A stretch of DNA of 64,000 nucleotides from Acidobacteriota bacterium (GTDB taxonomy: Bacteria; Acidobacteriota; Blastocatellia; Chloracidobacteriales; Chloracidobacteriaceae), in the NCBI GenBank assembly GCA_016208495.1, contig JACQXX010000064.1:1-64000 (forward strand). Reading direction: 5' to 3'. The notes below the pieces were generated by a model. That model searched no databases. It was not told the DNA's origin and saw nothing but the letters and a program-made list of their open reading frames with translations. A program made the translations under genes and the position numbers. Positions 42,170-50,514 of this stretch are shown piece by piece (position 1 is the stretch's first letter; the number at the start of each line of letters is the position of its first letter).

Positions 42170-44059
42170 ATGAATACTTTTGCGAAACAACCACATCGCC
42201 CTTTGCACCAGCAACCAGCCAGTACACCTGTTATTGCTCAAAGAAACCAGATGGTGGACGGTTCCCCCACGACAGGAATAGCACAACGCGCTCTTCCTGA
42301 ATCGTTAAATCAAAGTTCTCAGGTCCAAACCCAATTTCAGCTTCAACAGTCTTTGAACCAAAGCCCGCGAACGGCGATTCAGGCCAAATTCGCCCAGGCT
42401 TTGACCAACCGTACCCAACCGCTCCAGCGCCTGTGCGATACCTGTTTGGACGAGGAAAAGAAAGTAAAGCCGAAACCATCCACCGTGATTGAGGACGAAG
42501 ACGCTGTCACACAAACCAAAGCTGCTGATGAGGATGAAGATATTGTCACCCAAACCAAAACTGTCGGTGCGACCAACTCGGCTCAAAATTCATTCGTTGA
42601 AAACCAGACCGGGTTACCCAATCAACTGAAAGCAGGTATCGAATCACTTTCCAGCGTGTCGCTCGATGATGTCAACGTGCATTACAATTCATCGAAGCCA
42701 GCCCAGTTGCAGGCGCTGGCCTATACTCAAGGTTCGGATATCCACGTCGCTCCTGGTCAGGAGCAGCATCTGGCTCACGAAGCGTGGCACGTCGTCCAGC
42801 AAAAACAGGGCCGGGTCCAGCCGACGACGCAACTCCAAGATGTCGCCATCAATGATGATTTCGGGTTGGAACGCGAGGCGGATGTGATGGGTGACAAGGC
42901 ACTCCAGATGAAGGTAACTGGTGATTTCAATCTACTTAACCATCAAACCCAGGGACCACTTCAACGAAAACTGGATGAATTCCCGCTCACTTCATCACCA
43001 GAAGCTGATTTTGATGAAGAAGATGTCTTACAAGCCAAACTTGAACCATTTCCTGAGTCAGCCTCAAAGTTTGAAATTCCGCTGATGATTGGAATTGTCA
43101 GGAATGAAATTGAACGGCAACTGTCTCTCGGCGTCACAAACACACCTGCAGACCCAAGGTTGGCCAAAGCGCAAAAAGATCTGACCAAAGTTGAATCACA
43201 GTCTGGTAGTGCCAAACCATCTCAAACTGTTAAGTCATTAAATCAAATAATCACTGCCCTCAACAGAAATATTGATGATGGCTTTATACCTGATGCCGTG
43301 CTGGCAGCCTCCTCTTCAAAAGGTGTGGATGTTGATGAAGACTTCAAAGGTAATGAGCTTGATTTTAAAGATGAAGACTTCAAAGGTAATGAGCTTGATT
43401 TGGCTGGACTTGAAGACGTCATCCCAGTTCAATCCCTGTCGGAAGCCCAGCAGGATCCACGCTGGCAGCGTGCCAAAGACCTGGGCTTGCTCGATGACGA
43501 GCAAGTCAGGTACTGGCTGCAACCAGAGTATTTGGCTGAACGCGGAGGCAAAGGCATTCCAACCAACCTCAAAGGGGTGATTGTTGAACTTCAAGCCAAA
43601 GATGCCGCCGAGGCTGGCCACGAGGATGAATTCATCGAGGGTGATGTTGAAGTTTTCAAAGGTGTGAAAATTGTTGATCCTGAAGATTTAACCGAAACCG
43701 GTAGACCTAGAATCAAACGCGAAATTGACGTTTTGGTCGTTCAGGTCCTCGGTGATGGCCAGTATGTCCCAATTGAAGTAATTGAAGCGAAAAAACAGGC
43801 AAGCAAGAAACCAAAAGGGTTAGCCACGGATGTGAGAGCCAAAGTGAAAGCGTTGAAGGAAGCTCAGGCAAACGGATGGAGGGTCATCGCTGGTGATGAA
43901 GACATTACCGATTTGCTTGTCCCAAACCCTGGGCTCCAGGGACTTACCGCTGGGCCAACCGGGGAATATGACATTCAATTACCAGACTCCAGCGAAGCTG
44001 AAGAGTTGTATGCCTTCATCAACCAGTACCGCTATGCGCTTTCCAAACTCTGGTATTGA
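42170..44059 (+). CDS. eCIS cargo: DUF4157 plus PD-(D/E)XK-like nuclease
   Basis: Protein of 629 residues. Leader at 52-81 (QTQFQLQQSLNQSPR), then PLQR and CDTC. DUF4157 domain at about 144-245, with metal-site motif HEAWH (203-207) and the end DDFGLEREADVMG. A short tandem repeat DEDFKGNELD occurs near 400. The C-terminal domain (about 470-600) has REIDVLVV (Asp520) and IEVIEAKKQ (Glu539, Lys541), the D ... ExK pattern of PD-(D/E)XK nucleases, with an upstream acidic segment. It would act on DNA or RNA in the target (inference). Met at 42170 aligns with related MNTF starts. Confidence 0.82.
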   Translation: MNTFAKQPHRPLHQQPASTPVIAQRNQMVDGSPTTGIAQRALPESLNQSSQVQTQFQLQQSLNQSPRTAIQAKFAQALTNRTQPLQRLCDTCLDEEKKVKPKPSTVIEDEDAVTQTKAADEDEDIVTQTKTVGATNSAQNSFVENQTGLPNQLKAGIESLSSVSLDDVNVHYNSSKPAQLQALAYTQGSDIHVAPGQEQHLAHEAWHVVQQKQGRVQPTTQLQDVAINDDFGLEREADVMGDKALQMKVTGDFNLLNHQTQGPLQRKLDEFPLTSSPEADFDEEDVLQAKLEPFPESASKFEIPLMIGIVRNEIERQLSLGVTNTPADPRLAKAQKDLTKVESQSGSAKPSQTVKSLNQIITALNRNIDDGFIPDAVLAASSSKGVDVDEDFKGNELDFKDEDFKGNELDLAGLEDVIPVQSLSEAQQDPRWQRAKDLGLLDDEQVRYWLQPEYLAERGGKGIPTNLKGVIVELQAKDAAEAGHEDEFIEGDVEVFKGVKIVDPEDLTETGRPRIKREIDVLVVQVLGDGQYVPIEVIEAKKQASKKPKGLATDVRAKVKALKEAQANGWRVIAGDEDITDLLVPNPGLQGLTAGPTGEYDIQLPDSSEAEELYAFINQYRYALSKLWY

Positions 44060-44102
44060 TTCTAAAAGTTGGTCTTCCTGATGAGAATGGAGGAAACAAA
44101 CG

Positions 44103-45863
44103 ATGAATGCCTACGCCTCGCCACAAACCACTTCGAAAAACAACTCTGTGACACCTTCTTCCTCCCTGGTGCAATCAGAAGGCGAGTCACTCCCTTTGAG
44201 TTTTGGTTTTGGCGGGCCAGGTCTTTTGAGCAACCAAATCAACCGGCGTTCCCAAAACCAGACTCAGTTGCAACTCAAACAGGCGCTCAATCAGAGCCCA
44301 CAGGTGGTTGCCCAGGCAAAACTGGGCGTTGCCTTGTCAGAACGACCTCGTTTCACCAACCCGCCGATTCAAAGGTTTCAGGATCCAGAAACCAAACTGG
44401 AAGTCAACATTGAAGAATTGCCTCTTGAGAAAGCCTCCCATTACCTTCTGCTCAATGGGCGCGGGACACTTCCGCTCACTTCTGACGAGAGATTTCGTCT
44501 CATGACGCGCGAATTGACACTTTTAAAAGAAAAGCACCGGAGCCTCCCGGTTGAACCACCCGATCCGGTTTTAGCAGGTAAGGTTAATTCGCTCTCAGAT
44601 GAAGAAATCAGCCGGTTGTCAAAGTCTGAAGTGACCGAGTTTTTGTTGTTGCAAAATAAAGGCGTTCGGATTGAGCCGTCGCTCTATCTCAAACTGGTCA
44701 AACGGGAATTGGATGTCATGACGTCGCCAGCCATTGACCCAGACGCCTACTGGCTCAGTCAGATGGTTGTACTTGAATCCGGCGATGTCACGACTTCGGC
44801 CTCCAGCCGTGAAGATGCGGCTGAAATTGCCAGGAAGAGCGCCATCAAAACGGTTCTGTTGGCTACCGAAACCTTGCGGGCAACCATCAGCCAGAGTGAG
44901 GTGCAAGAACATTTTGCCAAGGTGTTTCAAAGCCCGGCAGCGGTGGATACGGTTCTCGCCAATCTTGCCCGGATTGCAGCCTACCTGGAGGGGAACCGGC
45001 TTCGGATTGACTACCGCCCTGATGACAGGTCCTCCATCAACGCCTATACATTGGGGGGAACAATTACCCTTCAAACCCGCTTTTTCACCACATTAGATCA
45101 AACAGCACAACGAAATACAGTCATTCATGAAGCGGTCCATGCCACGTTGGGCGTCCCTGATTATGCCTACACGACAGAGCGGCTGATCACTGCTCTGAAC
45201 CCCGAAATAGCAACCCGCAATCCAGATAATTATGTCTGGTTTTTGGCTGGGTTGCTTGAAGGAAAAAAGGAGCCAAAAAATCAGGTCCAGGATGTATTTA
45301 CCGGCGAATTTGCAAAGCCTGAAAAGTTTGAACTCTCCAAAACGATTGGCCTGGCAACCTCTTCGTTTCTTCGAGTTCAGGAGTTGTTCCGCCAGGCAGT
45401 TGAAGATGCAGAACAGGCGTTCCGGGAACCTGGCCGCAAGTTCGCACAAAACACCATTTATGCGATTCAACAGGTCAAAAAGGTATTTACCGGCACCTCC
45501 AGAGAGTGGAATCAGGATCTTCCAACTGAAGCGATTGCCAGGGGATTAAGCGGTATTTCCAAGATGTTGACGTATCTTTATGGCAGTTTAACCGCGCCGG
45601 TCACGATTACCTGGGCTGATACGGTAGTCCCAAAATGGACCCGCGAGGGAACCGGTCCCGTCAGTTTAGCCATTCCCCGCAGCATCCGACCTGAAAGTTT
45701 GTATGAGTTACTCACACGAACGTGTGTGAGGGATTTGCTTGAGCCAACCAGGGGAGACAAATGGAAACAGTATTACAACTTGATTGTCAATGTTTCCCCC
45801 AATTTCATCAATTTGGGGAACTACGTTGGGACGCGAATGTCCCCTCTGACACCAGAAATGTAA
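44103..45863 (+). CDS. eCIS cargo: aspzincin-like metalloprotease
   Basis: Protein of 586 residues. Leader at 52-81 (QTQLQLKQALNQSPQ), then PIQR. The middle is helical. A zinc protease motif HEAVHA begins at His342 (His342, Glu343, His346), followed by GVPDYAY with Asp353, and by NPDNYVWF. This order (HExxH, G-x-x-D-x-x-Y, N-x-D-x-Y) is that of M35 deuterolysins and other aspzincins, in which the Asp is the third zinc ligand. Preceded by DYRPDDRSSINAYTLGGTITLQ, a typical edge strand. No DUF4157 module is present. Substrate unknown. Confidence 0.78.
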   Translation: MNAYASPQTTSKNNSVTPSSSLVQSEGESLPLSFGFGGPGLLSNQINRRSQNQTQLQLKQALNQSPQVVAQAKLGVALSERPRFTNPPIQRFQDPETKLEVNIEELPLEKASHYLLLNGRGTLPLTSDERFRLMTRELTLLKEKHRSLPVEPPDPVLAGKVNSLSDEEISRLSKSEVTEFLLLQNKGVRIEPSLYLKLVKRELDVMTSPAIDPDAYWLSQMVVLESGDVTTSASSREDAAEIARKSAIKTVLLATETLRATISQSEVQEHFAKVFQSPAAVDTVLANLARIAAYLEGNRLRIDYRPDDRSSINAYTLGGTITLQTRFFTTLDQTAQRNTVIHEAVHATLGVPDYAYTTERLITALNPEIATRNPDNYVWFLAGLLEGKKEPKNQVQDVFTGEFAKPEKFELSKTIGLATSSFLRVQELFRQAVEDAEQAFREPGRKFAQNTIYAIQQVKKVFTGTSREWNQDLPTEAIARGLSGISKMLTYLYGSLTAPVTITWADTVVPKWTREGTGPVSLAIPRSIRPESLYELLTRTCVRDLLEPTRGDKWKQYYNLIVNVSPNFINLGNYVGTRMSPLTPEM

Positions 45864-45911
45864 CTGGACTCCTTCACCGAATGAGGCAAAACCCTGTGGG
45901 CGAGGCAAACT

Positions 45912-48731
45912 ATGTACACCACCGCTGAAAACCAACAAACCAGTCATTACCAGCCCAGGCAAAATGAAGCGGAAGCTTCCCAACTGACCGGATTGCACCA
46001 GCGGCCACAGGTTCAAGCCCAGCTTCAGCTTCAACAAAAACTTGATCAGAGCCCCCGAGTGACCGCCCAAACCAAACTGGCAGAAGAAATTACAAGCCGA
46101 AGTGCGCTTCAACGTCGGTTATCTCCAATCAATGCACCAATTCAGCGCACACTGGATGTGGATGTTCCCTATAAAGGCAGAACCAAATACCGCCGGAAAA
46201 GCGCGATTGAGAAAAATGTACCTCATAACCCATACAAAAACATCATCGTCAATATGTTGTATTATTGGGCTCAACTCAATGAGGAGCTTTCATTTGATTC
46301 CTGGGAAGACGCCATTCAAAAAGCGATGGCGGCAATTTATAACCTGAAGGACCACCCCAAATTTGACGAAATCTCAGAGTTACTTGAGGATACTGAGTTT
46401 GACAAAACACATATTCGCAAACTGCAATTACTTCTGCAGCAAGCGTTTGAGAGTGAAGATTTATCTCCAACCAAAGTTGAACCAATTGACGTGAAGAAAA
46501 AAGAAAAGATACCTGTGGTTGATATTGACGGGAACCTCCTGGAGCAAGAGGACCAGGAAGAAATGGTTCATCCAATATTTCTGGACCTGACTCAGGGCAA
46601 ATACAATTTCATTATTGTCAAATTGCCGGACGAAGTTGACGAAGAGACGCTTCAAACCCCAGTGAAATACAAAGGCAAGAAATATCGCATTGATCTCATG
46701 GCAGGATCTTCGATCAAACCAGCGAAAGGGAAATCCAGCACGGTCTATGGTATTGAAGAAGGTAGTGTCGAAATGTTTAAGGATATGTTTGGGTATGAAG
46801 AATCATCGTACTACGCCCAACGGTCTTTATTTCCGCTCGTAAATGCTGGAGTTACGGGGAAAATCCGTGGCCGGGCCTACCCGATTGAAAAAGGAATGGA
46901 GCACACGTTTCGGCTCAAAGACGGAACGGAAATTCAGGTTGATGACGGGTGGGGTTACATCAAAAAGAGCCTGGCCGATAAAATGCAGCGCGGTGGGATG
47001 CAATATGAAAAACGGCAACCTGTCGCCCAGAGTGGAAAAGCCAGCCACCAGATGATGGAATGGTTTGATGAAGAAAATATTGATGTCATCAATGAACTGG
47101 TCCAGTGGGGCTTATCCCAATGGGTTCAAGGCTATCAGGAGTTTTTGCAGCAAAAACACAATGCTGGCACCAACGAATATTTCCAATCCAAGCGCTCTGT
47201 GATGAGCCTCTTGACCACGGGCAAACCACCAATGGAAATGGGAGTCGCCATGCCAGTGCCGGGGAAAAATGTCGTGATTCCCAAAGACCAGACCCGCTAC
47301 ACCAAACATCTTCCAGGTGAAATGTCGCTGATTCGCTCGCCAGTGGATAAGCAAAACTTCCATCCCATTTCAGCCAAAAACATCGAACAAAACACCAAAA
47401 TCTCAAAACTGGTCGGCAATATCGAAGGCATTCAATACACCCTGACTGGACGCCAGGACGAGTTGCTCACATTTTTTAAGGGAATGGTCGGTGTCATTGA
47501 CGACTCGTTGTGGCCGATAGACTGGAAAGGCGTAGATCTGGTTGTATCTTCAAAAGATCGAAAGCTTTATGAGAAATGGGTTCGCGACACATCGCTTGAG
47601 GAAGACGCCGAAGACGTGGTTGACCGTGAAACAGACCGCTCCTCAATGGGCAAAGCGATCCAGGATTTCACGATTGAAGGCACACTCGCCGCCATCCAGT
47701 GGTATGCCAAAGGAAGCTTTATCGGCGTTCCGGCCAAGATCCAAAAATGGCTTGGCGGAGATTACGACGGTGATGAAGTGGCCGCCATCTTTGGGAAGAC
47801 CAACCCGCAACTGCAAGCATATATTCGGGATAAAGCCTATCAGGAACTGGAGATCAATCCAAAACTCCAGAAGACGTTTACCTACAACCCAAATTCGAGC
47901 CGTGCGAAACGCATGGTGGCAATGCGTTCGCCCAACGTCGGTAACTGGTCAAACATCGCGGCGTGGGTTCGATCATTACCATCGGAACTCAAAGTATGGT
48001 TGGCTGAACAAACCGCGGATGGACGACTGTTACCGGATGATGAAGAACTCAACAGTCTGGATGAACCTCAAAAGATGGAAAAGGAAATCCAGCTTGGTAT
48101 TAAAGTCGGCACCGATGCGTATAAAACCTCAACAAACGTTAAGGAGTTTGAGAATCGGGCTCGATTGTACCTGTATTATCTCAAGACCAAAGCCAGGCCG
48201 ATTATGCACAATAAGAAATTGCTGGATGTCTTTGACAAGGTTGGCGTGCTTCCGACCCTGACAGAGCCAGCCTGGCGGGACATGTTTTTCAGCTACGACG
48301 AAGTCAACAAAAATACTGGCGAGTACCTGATTAAAGGTGTGTCAGCCAGGGTGTTACAACAAATGCTCTGGAAATTGATTCCAGGCGATGAACTCCAAAA
48401 TGCCGGCTCATATTACAATTTATGGAAAGAGGCAGAAGGTTTTGATGTCAGCGGCACAAGAGTTCCAAAGTCAGCTTTTTTACTCAATACTCTTCCCAGT
48501 GTGATTGATCATTACAACCAGGACTACAGTGGAGCAGCTCAAACCATCATCAACCAAATCTATTTTCCAGCAGTTCATAATTTTCAAATGTTCCAAAGAG
48601 CATTTCTGTCAGAAGGCCGAAAATACTGGAAGCTCTACAACACCAAGACTTTTAAGCTTGCCTTCGATCAGGATCCAGAGTGGCTATCAGGGCTGGTTCC
48701 GCTCTTGAAACGGTATTACTACGGCATGTGA
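45912..48731 (+). CDS. eCIS cargo: two-barrel RNA polymerase-like protein
   Basis: Protein of 939 residues. Leader at 34-63 (QAQLQLQQKLDQSPR), then PIQR near residue 76. Residues 617-621 are DYDGD inside KWLGGDYDGDEVAAIFG, the metal-binding signature of two-barrel RNA polymerases (QDE-1/RDR-type RdRps, YonO and, as DFDGD, cellular RNAP). Upstream are GKNVVIPKDQTRYT and MSLIRSPVDKQNFHPISAKN, and downstream NVGNWSNIAAWV, which match the order of conserved blocks around the motif in RDR-type enzymes. The rest is unassigned. If active, it could synthesise RNA in the target cell; this has no obvious precedent among injected effectors that I can name. Confidence 0.62.
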   Translation: MYTTAENQQTSHYQPRQNEAEASQLTGLHQRPQVQAQLQLQQKLDQSPRVTAQTKLAEEITSRSALQRRLSPINAPIQRTLDVDVPYKGRTKYRRKSAIEKNVPHNPYKNIIVNMLYYWAQLNEELSFDSWEDAIQKAMAAIYNLKDHPKFDEISELLEDTEFDKTHIRKLQLLLQQAFESEDLSPTKVEPIDVKKKEKIPVVDIDGNLLEQEDQEEMVHPIFLDLTQGKYNFIIVKLPDEVDEETLQTPVKYKGKKYRIDLMAGSSIKPAKGKSSTVYGIEEGSVEMFKDMFGYEESSYYAQRSLFPLVNAGVTGKIRGRAYPIEKGMEHTFRLKDGTEIQVDDGWGYIKKSLADKMQRGGMQYEKRQPVAQSGKASHQMMEWFDEENIDVINELVQWGLSQWVQGYQEFLQQKHNAGTNEYFQSKRSVMSLLTTGKPPMEMGVAMPVPGKNVVIPKDQTRYTKHLPGEMSLIRSPVDKQNFHPISAKNIEQNTKISKLVGNIEGIQYTLTGRQDELLTFFKGMVGVIDDSLWPIDWKGVDLVVSSKDRKLYEKWVRDTSLEEDAEDVVDRETDRSSMGKAIQDFTIEGTLAAIQWYAKGSFIGVPAKIQKWLGGDYDGDEVAAIFGKTNPQLQAYIRDKAYQELEINPKLQKTFTYNPNSSRAKRMVAMRSPNVGNWSNIAAWVRSLPSELKVWLAEQTADGRLLPDDEELNSLDEPQKMEKEIQLGIKVGTDAYKTSTNVKEFENRARLYLYYLKTKARPIMHNKKLLDVFDKVGVLPTLTEPAWRDMFFSYDEVNKNTGEYLIKGVSARVLQQMLWKLIPGDELQNAGSYYNLWKEAEGFDVSGTRVPKSAFLLNTLPSVIDHYNQDYSGAAQTIINQIYFPAVHNFQMFQRAFLSEGRKYWKLYNTKTFKLAFDQDPEWLSGLVPLLKRYYYGM

Positions 48732-48746
48732 AGATGAGAGGAATGT

Positions 48747-50477
48747 ATGCAGACTTTTTCCGAAAAAAGCAGTGCTCCCGCCCACTCCGCCCGATCTATC
48801 TTTGCTGACCCAACCAGGGACACCATCCAGGGATTCGGAATGGAACTGGAATCAACCCCACTGAGCCCGATTCACGCCAAATTGAACCAGACTTCCAGTG
48901 CTGCGACTCAATTGAAACTCCAGGACCGTTTCAGCCAGAGCCCACGGCTGGTGGCACAAACCAAACTCGGAGAAAAGCTGGCGCAACGGAAAGCTCCGAT
49001 TCAGGCCAAATGCGATATGTGCGAGGTTTCCGAATCAGAAGAAAAGCTCAAGAAACTCAAAAAAGAATCTGACCCTGGCGAAGACGAAGACGATACCGTC
49101 ATCCAGTCCAAAGCGACAGATAGCCCGACGTCACCGGAAACGCCAGTTCCAGTCGCGAATAACACAGGTCTTCCAGATACCCTCAAAACCGGTATCGAAT
49201 CGCTTTCCGGTATATCGCTTGATGACGTCAATGTTCATTACAATTCGTCACAACCAGCCCAGTTGCAGGCGCTGGCGTATACCCAGGGAACGGACATCCA
49301 CGTTGGCCCCGGGCAGGAACAGCATCTCGCCCACGAAGCGTGGCACGTTGTCCAGCAAAAACAGGGCCGGGTTCAGCCAACGACGCAACTGCAAGACGTA
49401 GCCATCAATGACGACTTTGGCCTGGAACGCGAAGCCGATGTGATGGGAGGGAAAGCCCTGCAAGCCAAAGCAGAAAGGGGATTAAAACTTCATCCATCGG
49501 AAAACCAGACCGTAGCGGCGTCTTCAGTGGCACAGCTATTTGAAATGGAAACAGCAGACGGTACCTGGGATTTCAGCGACTATGCGATCCAGAACAAAGG
49601 ATGGAGGGGGCTGACCGAACACACCTTAACGTATCGTCCAAAAGATGGGATTGGAGAAGACAAAATCGCGCTCATCCAGGTCGTCCAGTCCAATATTGAT
49701 GGTGAAATTATACATTTAGACAAAACCTCCGAAGCTCGAACCAGCCCCGAAACAGGGTTTCGAATTGATAACTTTACCGATTCGAATAATCCAATCTTTG
49801 GTGCGGCTTCTGCAAAATCCCTCACAGAGACCCCGATTCAGGATGATACCTACCAGATCGGAGGCAAACTTAACAAAGGAACATCCCGTCGAAAACAGGT
49901 TGTCACGCAAGAACCCTGGCGACTCGATAACCCAGGATTGGGGATAAAAGATCTCAACAAACAAAAGGCACTCAGCTTACCAATGGGGCAAACCTTCATT
50001 ACCGCCGCGTACAATCTGGCAACGGGTCAATACCTTGGATCCATTGCCTATGGCTGGGCTCAAGAACAAGACGGGGAACCTCAATTGTTAGAAATGACCT
50101 ACACCACTGGCGGGGTTTCAGGTGTCTTTTTATCGGCTGTATCACAATGGAACAAAGGTAAAACCAAAGGGAATCAGAATCTCCAATTACCAGTACCTGA
50201 AGGCGTTAAAGTCCAATCATTTCAAAAGGAAGAAGACAATATTGTCGAAGATCTCGACGAAATCGAAGACAACCAGATGGAAATGGACGATATGGAGATG
50301 GGCGGGCAGGAATTGAGCTTTGAGGAATGGATACAGCAACTACAACACTGGTTCTTCCAGGAATACGGTGCAAATCTTTCTGATTACCCGGATGAACCCT
50401 ATCAGCTTGAATATGAAGAAGGAATGTCTCCCCAGGACTTTTATGATCAGTACCTGGCAAACGGGAAAGCATTCTGA
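48747..50477 (+). CDS. eCIS cargo: DUF4157 with unknown C-terminal domain
   Basis: Protein of 576 residues. Leader at 52-81 (ATQLKLQDRFSQSPR), then PIQAKCDMC. A DUF4157 domain with HEAWH at 196-200 is nearly identical over about 100 residues to that of the cargo at 42170. The rest (about 265-576) is not recognised: a beta-rich segment with SSVAQLFEMETADGTWDFSDYAIQ, a GQTFITAAYNLATGQYLGSIAYGW block, and a strongly acidic, Met/Gln-rich end. It starts 15 bases after the previous stop. Function unknown. Confidence 0.8.
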   Translation: MQTFSEKSSAPAHSARSIFADPTRDTIQGFGMELESTPLSPIHAKLNQTSSAATQLKLQDRFSQSPRLVAQTKLGEKLAQRKAPIQAKCDMCEVSESEEKLKKLKKESDPGEDEDDTVIQSKATDSPTSPETPVPVANNTGLPDTLKTGIESLSGISLDDVNVHYNSSQPAQLQALAYTQGTDIHVGPGQEQHLAHEAWHVVQQKQGRVQPTTQLQDVAINDDFGLEREADVMGGKALQAKAERGLKLHPSENQTVAASSVAQLFEMETADGTWDFSDYAIQNKGWRGLTEHTLTYRPKDGIGEDKIALIQVVQSNIDGEIIHLDKTSEARTSPETGFRIDNFTDSNNPIFGAASAKSLTETPIQDDTYQIGGKLNKGTSRRKQVVTQEPWRLDNPGLGIKDLNKQKALSLPMGQTFITAAYNLATGQYLGSIAYGWAQEQDGEPQLLEMTYTTGGVSGVFLSAVSQWNKGKTKGNQNLQLPVPEGVKVQSFQKEEDNIVEDLDEIEDNQMEMDDMEMGGQELSFEEWIQQLQHWFFQEYGANLSDYPDEPYQLEYEEGMSPQDFYDQYLANGKAF

Positions 50478-50510
50478 CCTGAACCCTGAACCCTGAACCC
50501 TGAACCCTCA
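50478..50510. repeat. CCCTGAA heptamer array
   Basis: Four copies of CCCTGAA starting at the stop codon of the last cargo gene and ending five bases before the ATG of the Pvc12-like gene. No ribosome binding site is visible between them. Confidence 0.85.
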
Positions 50511-50514
50511 AAAT

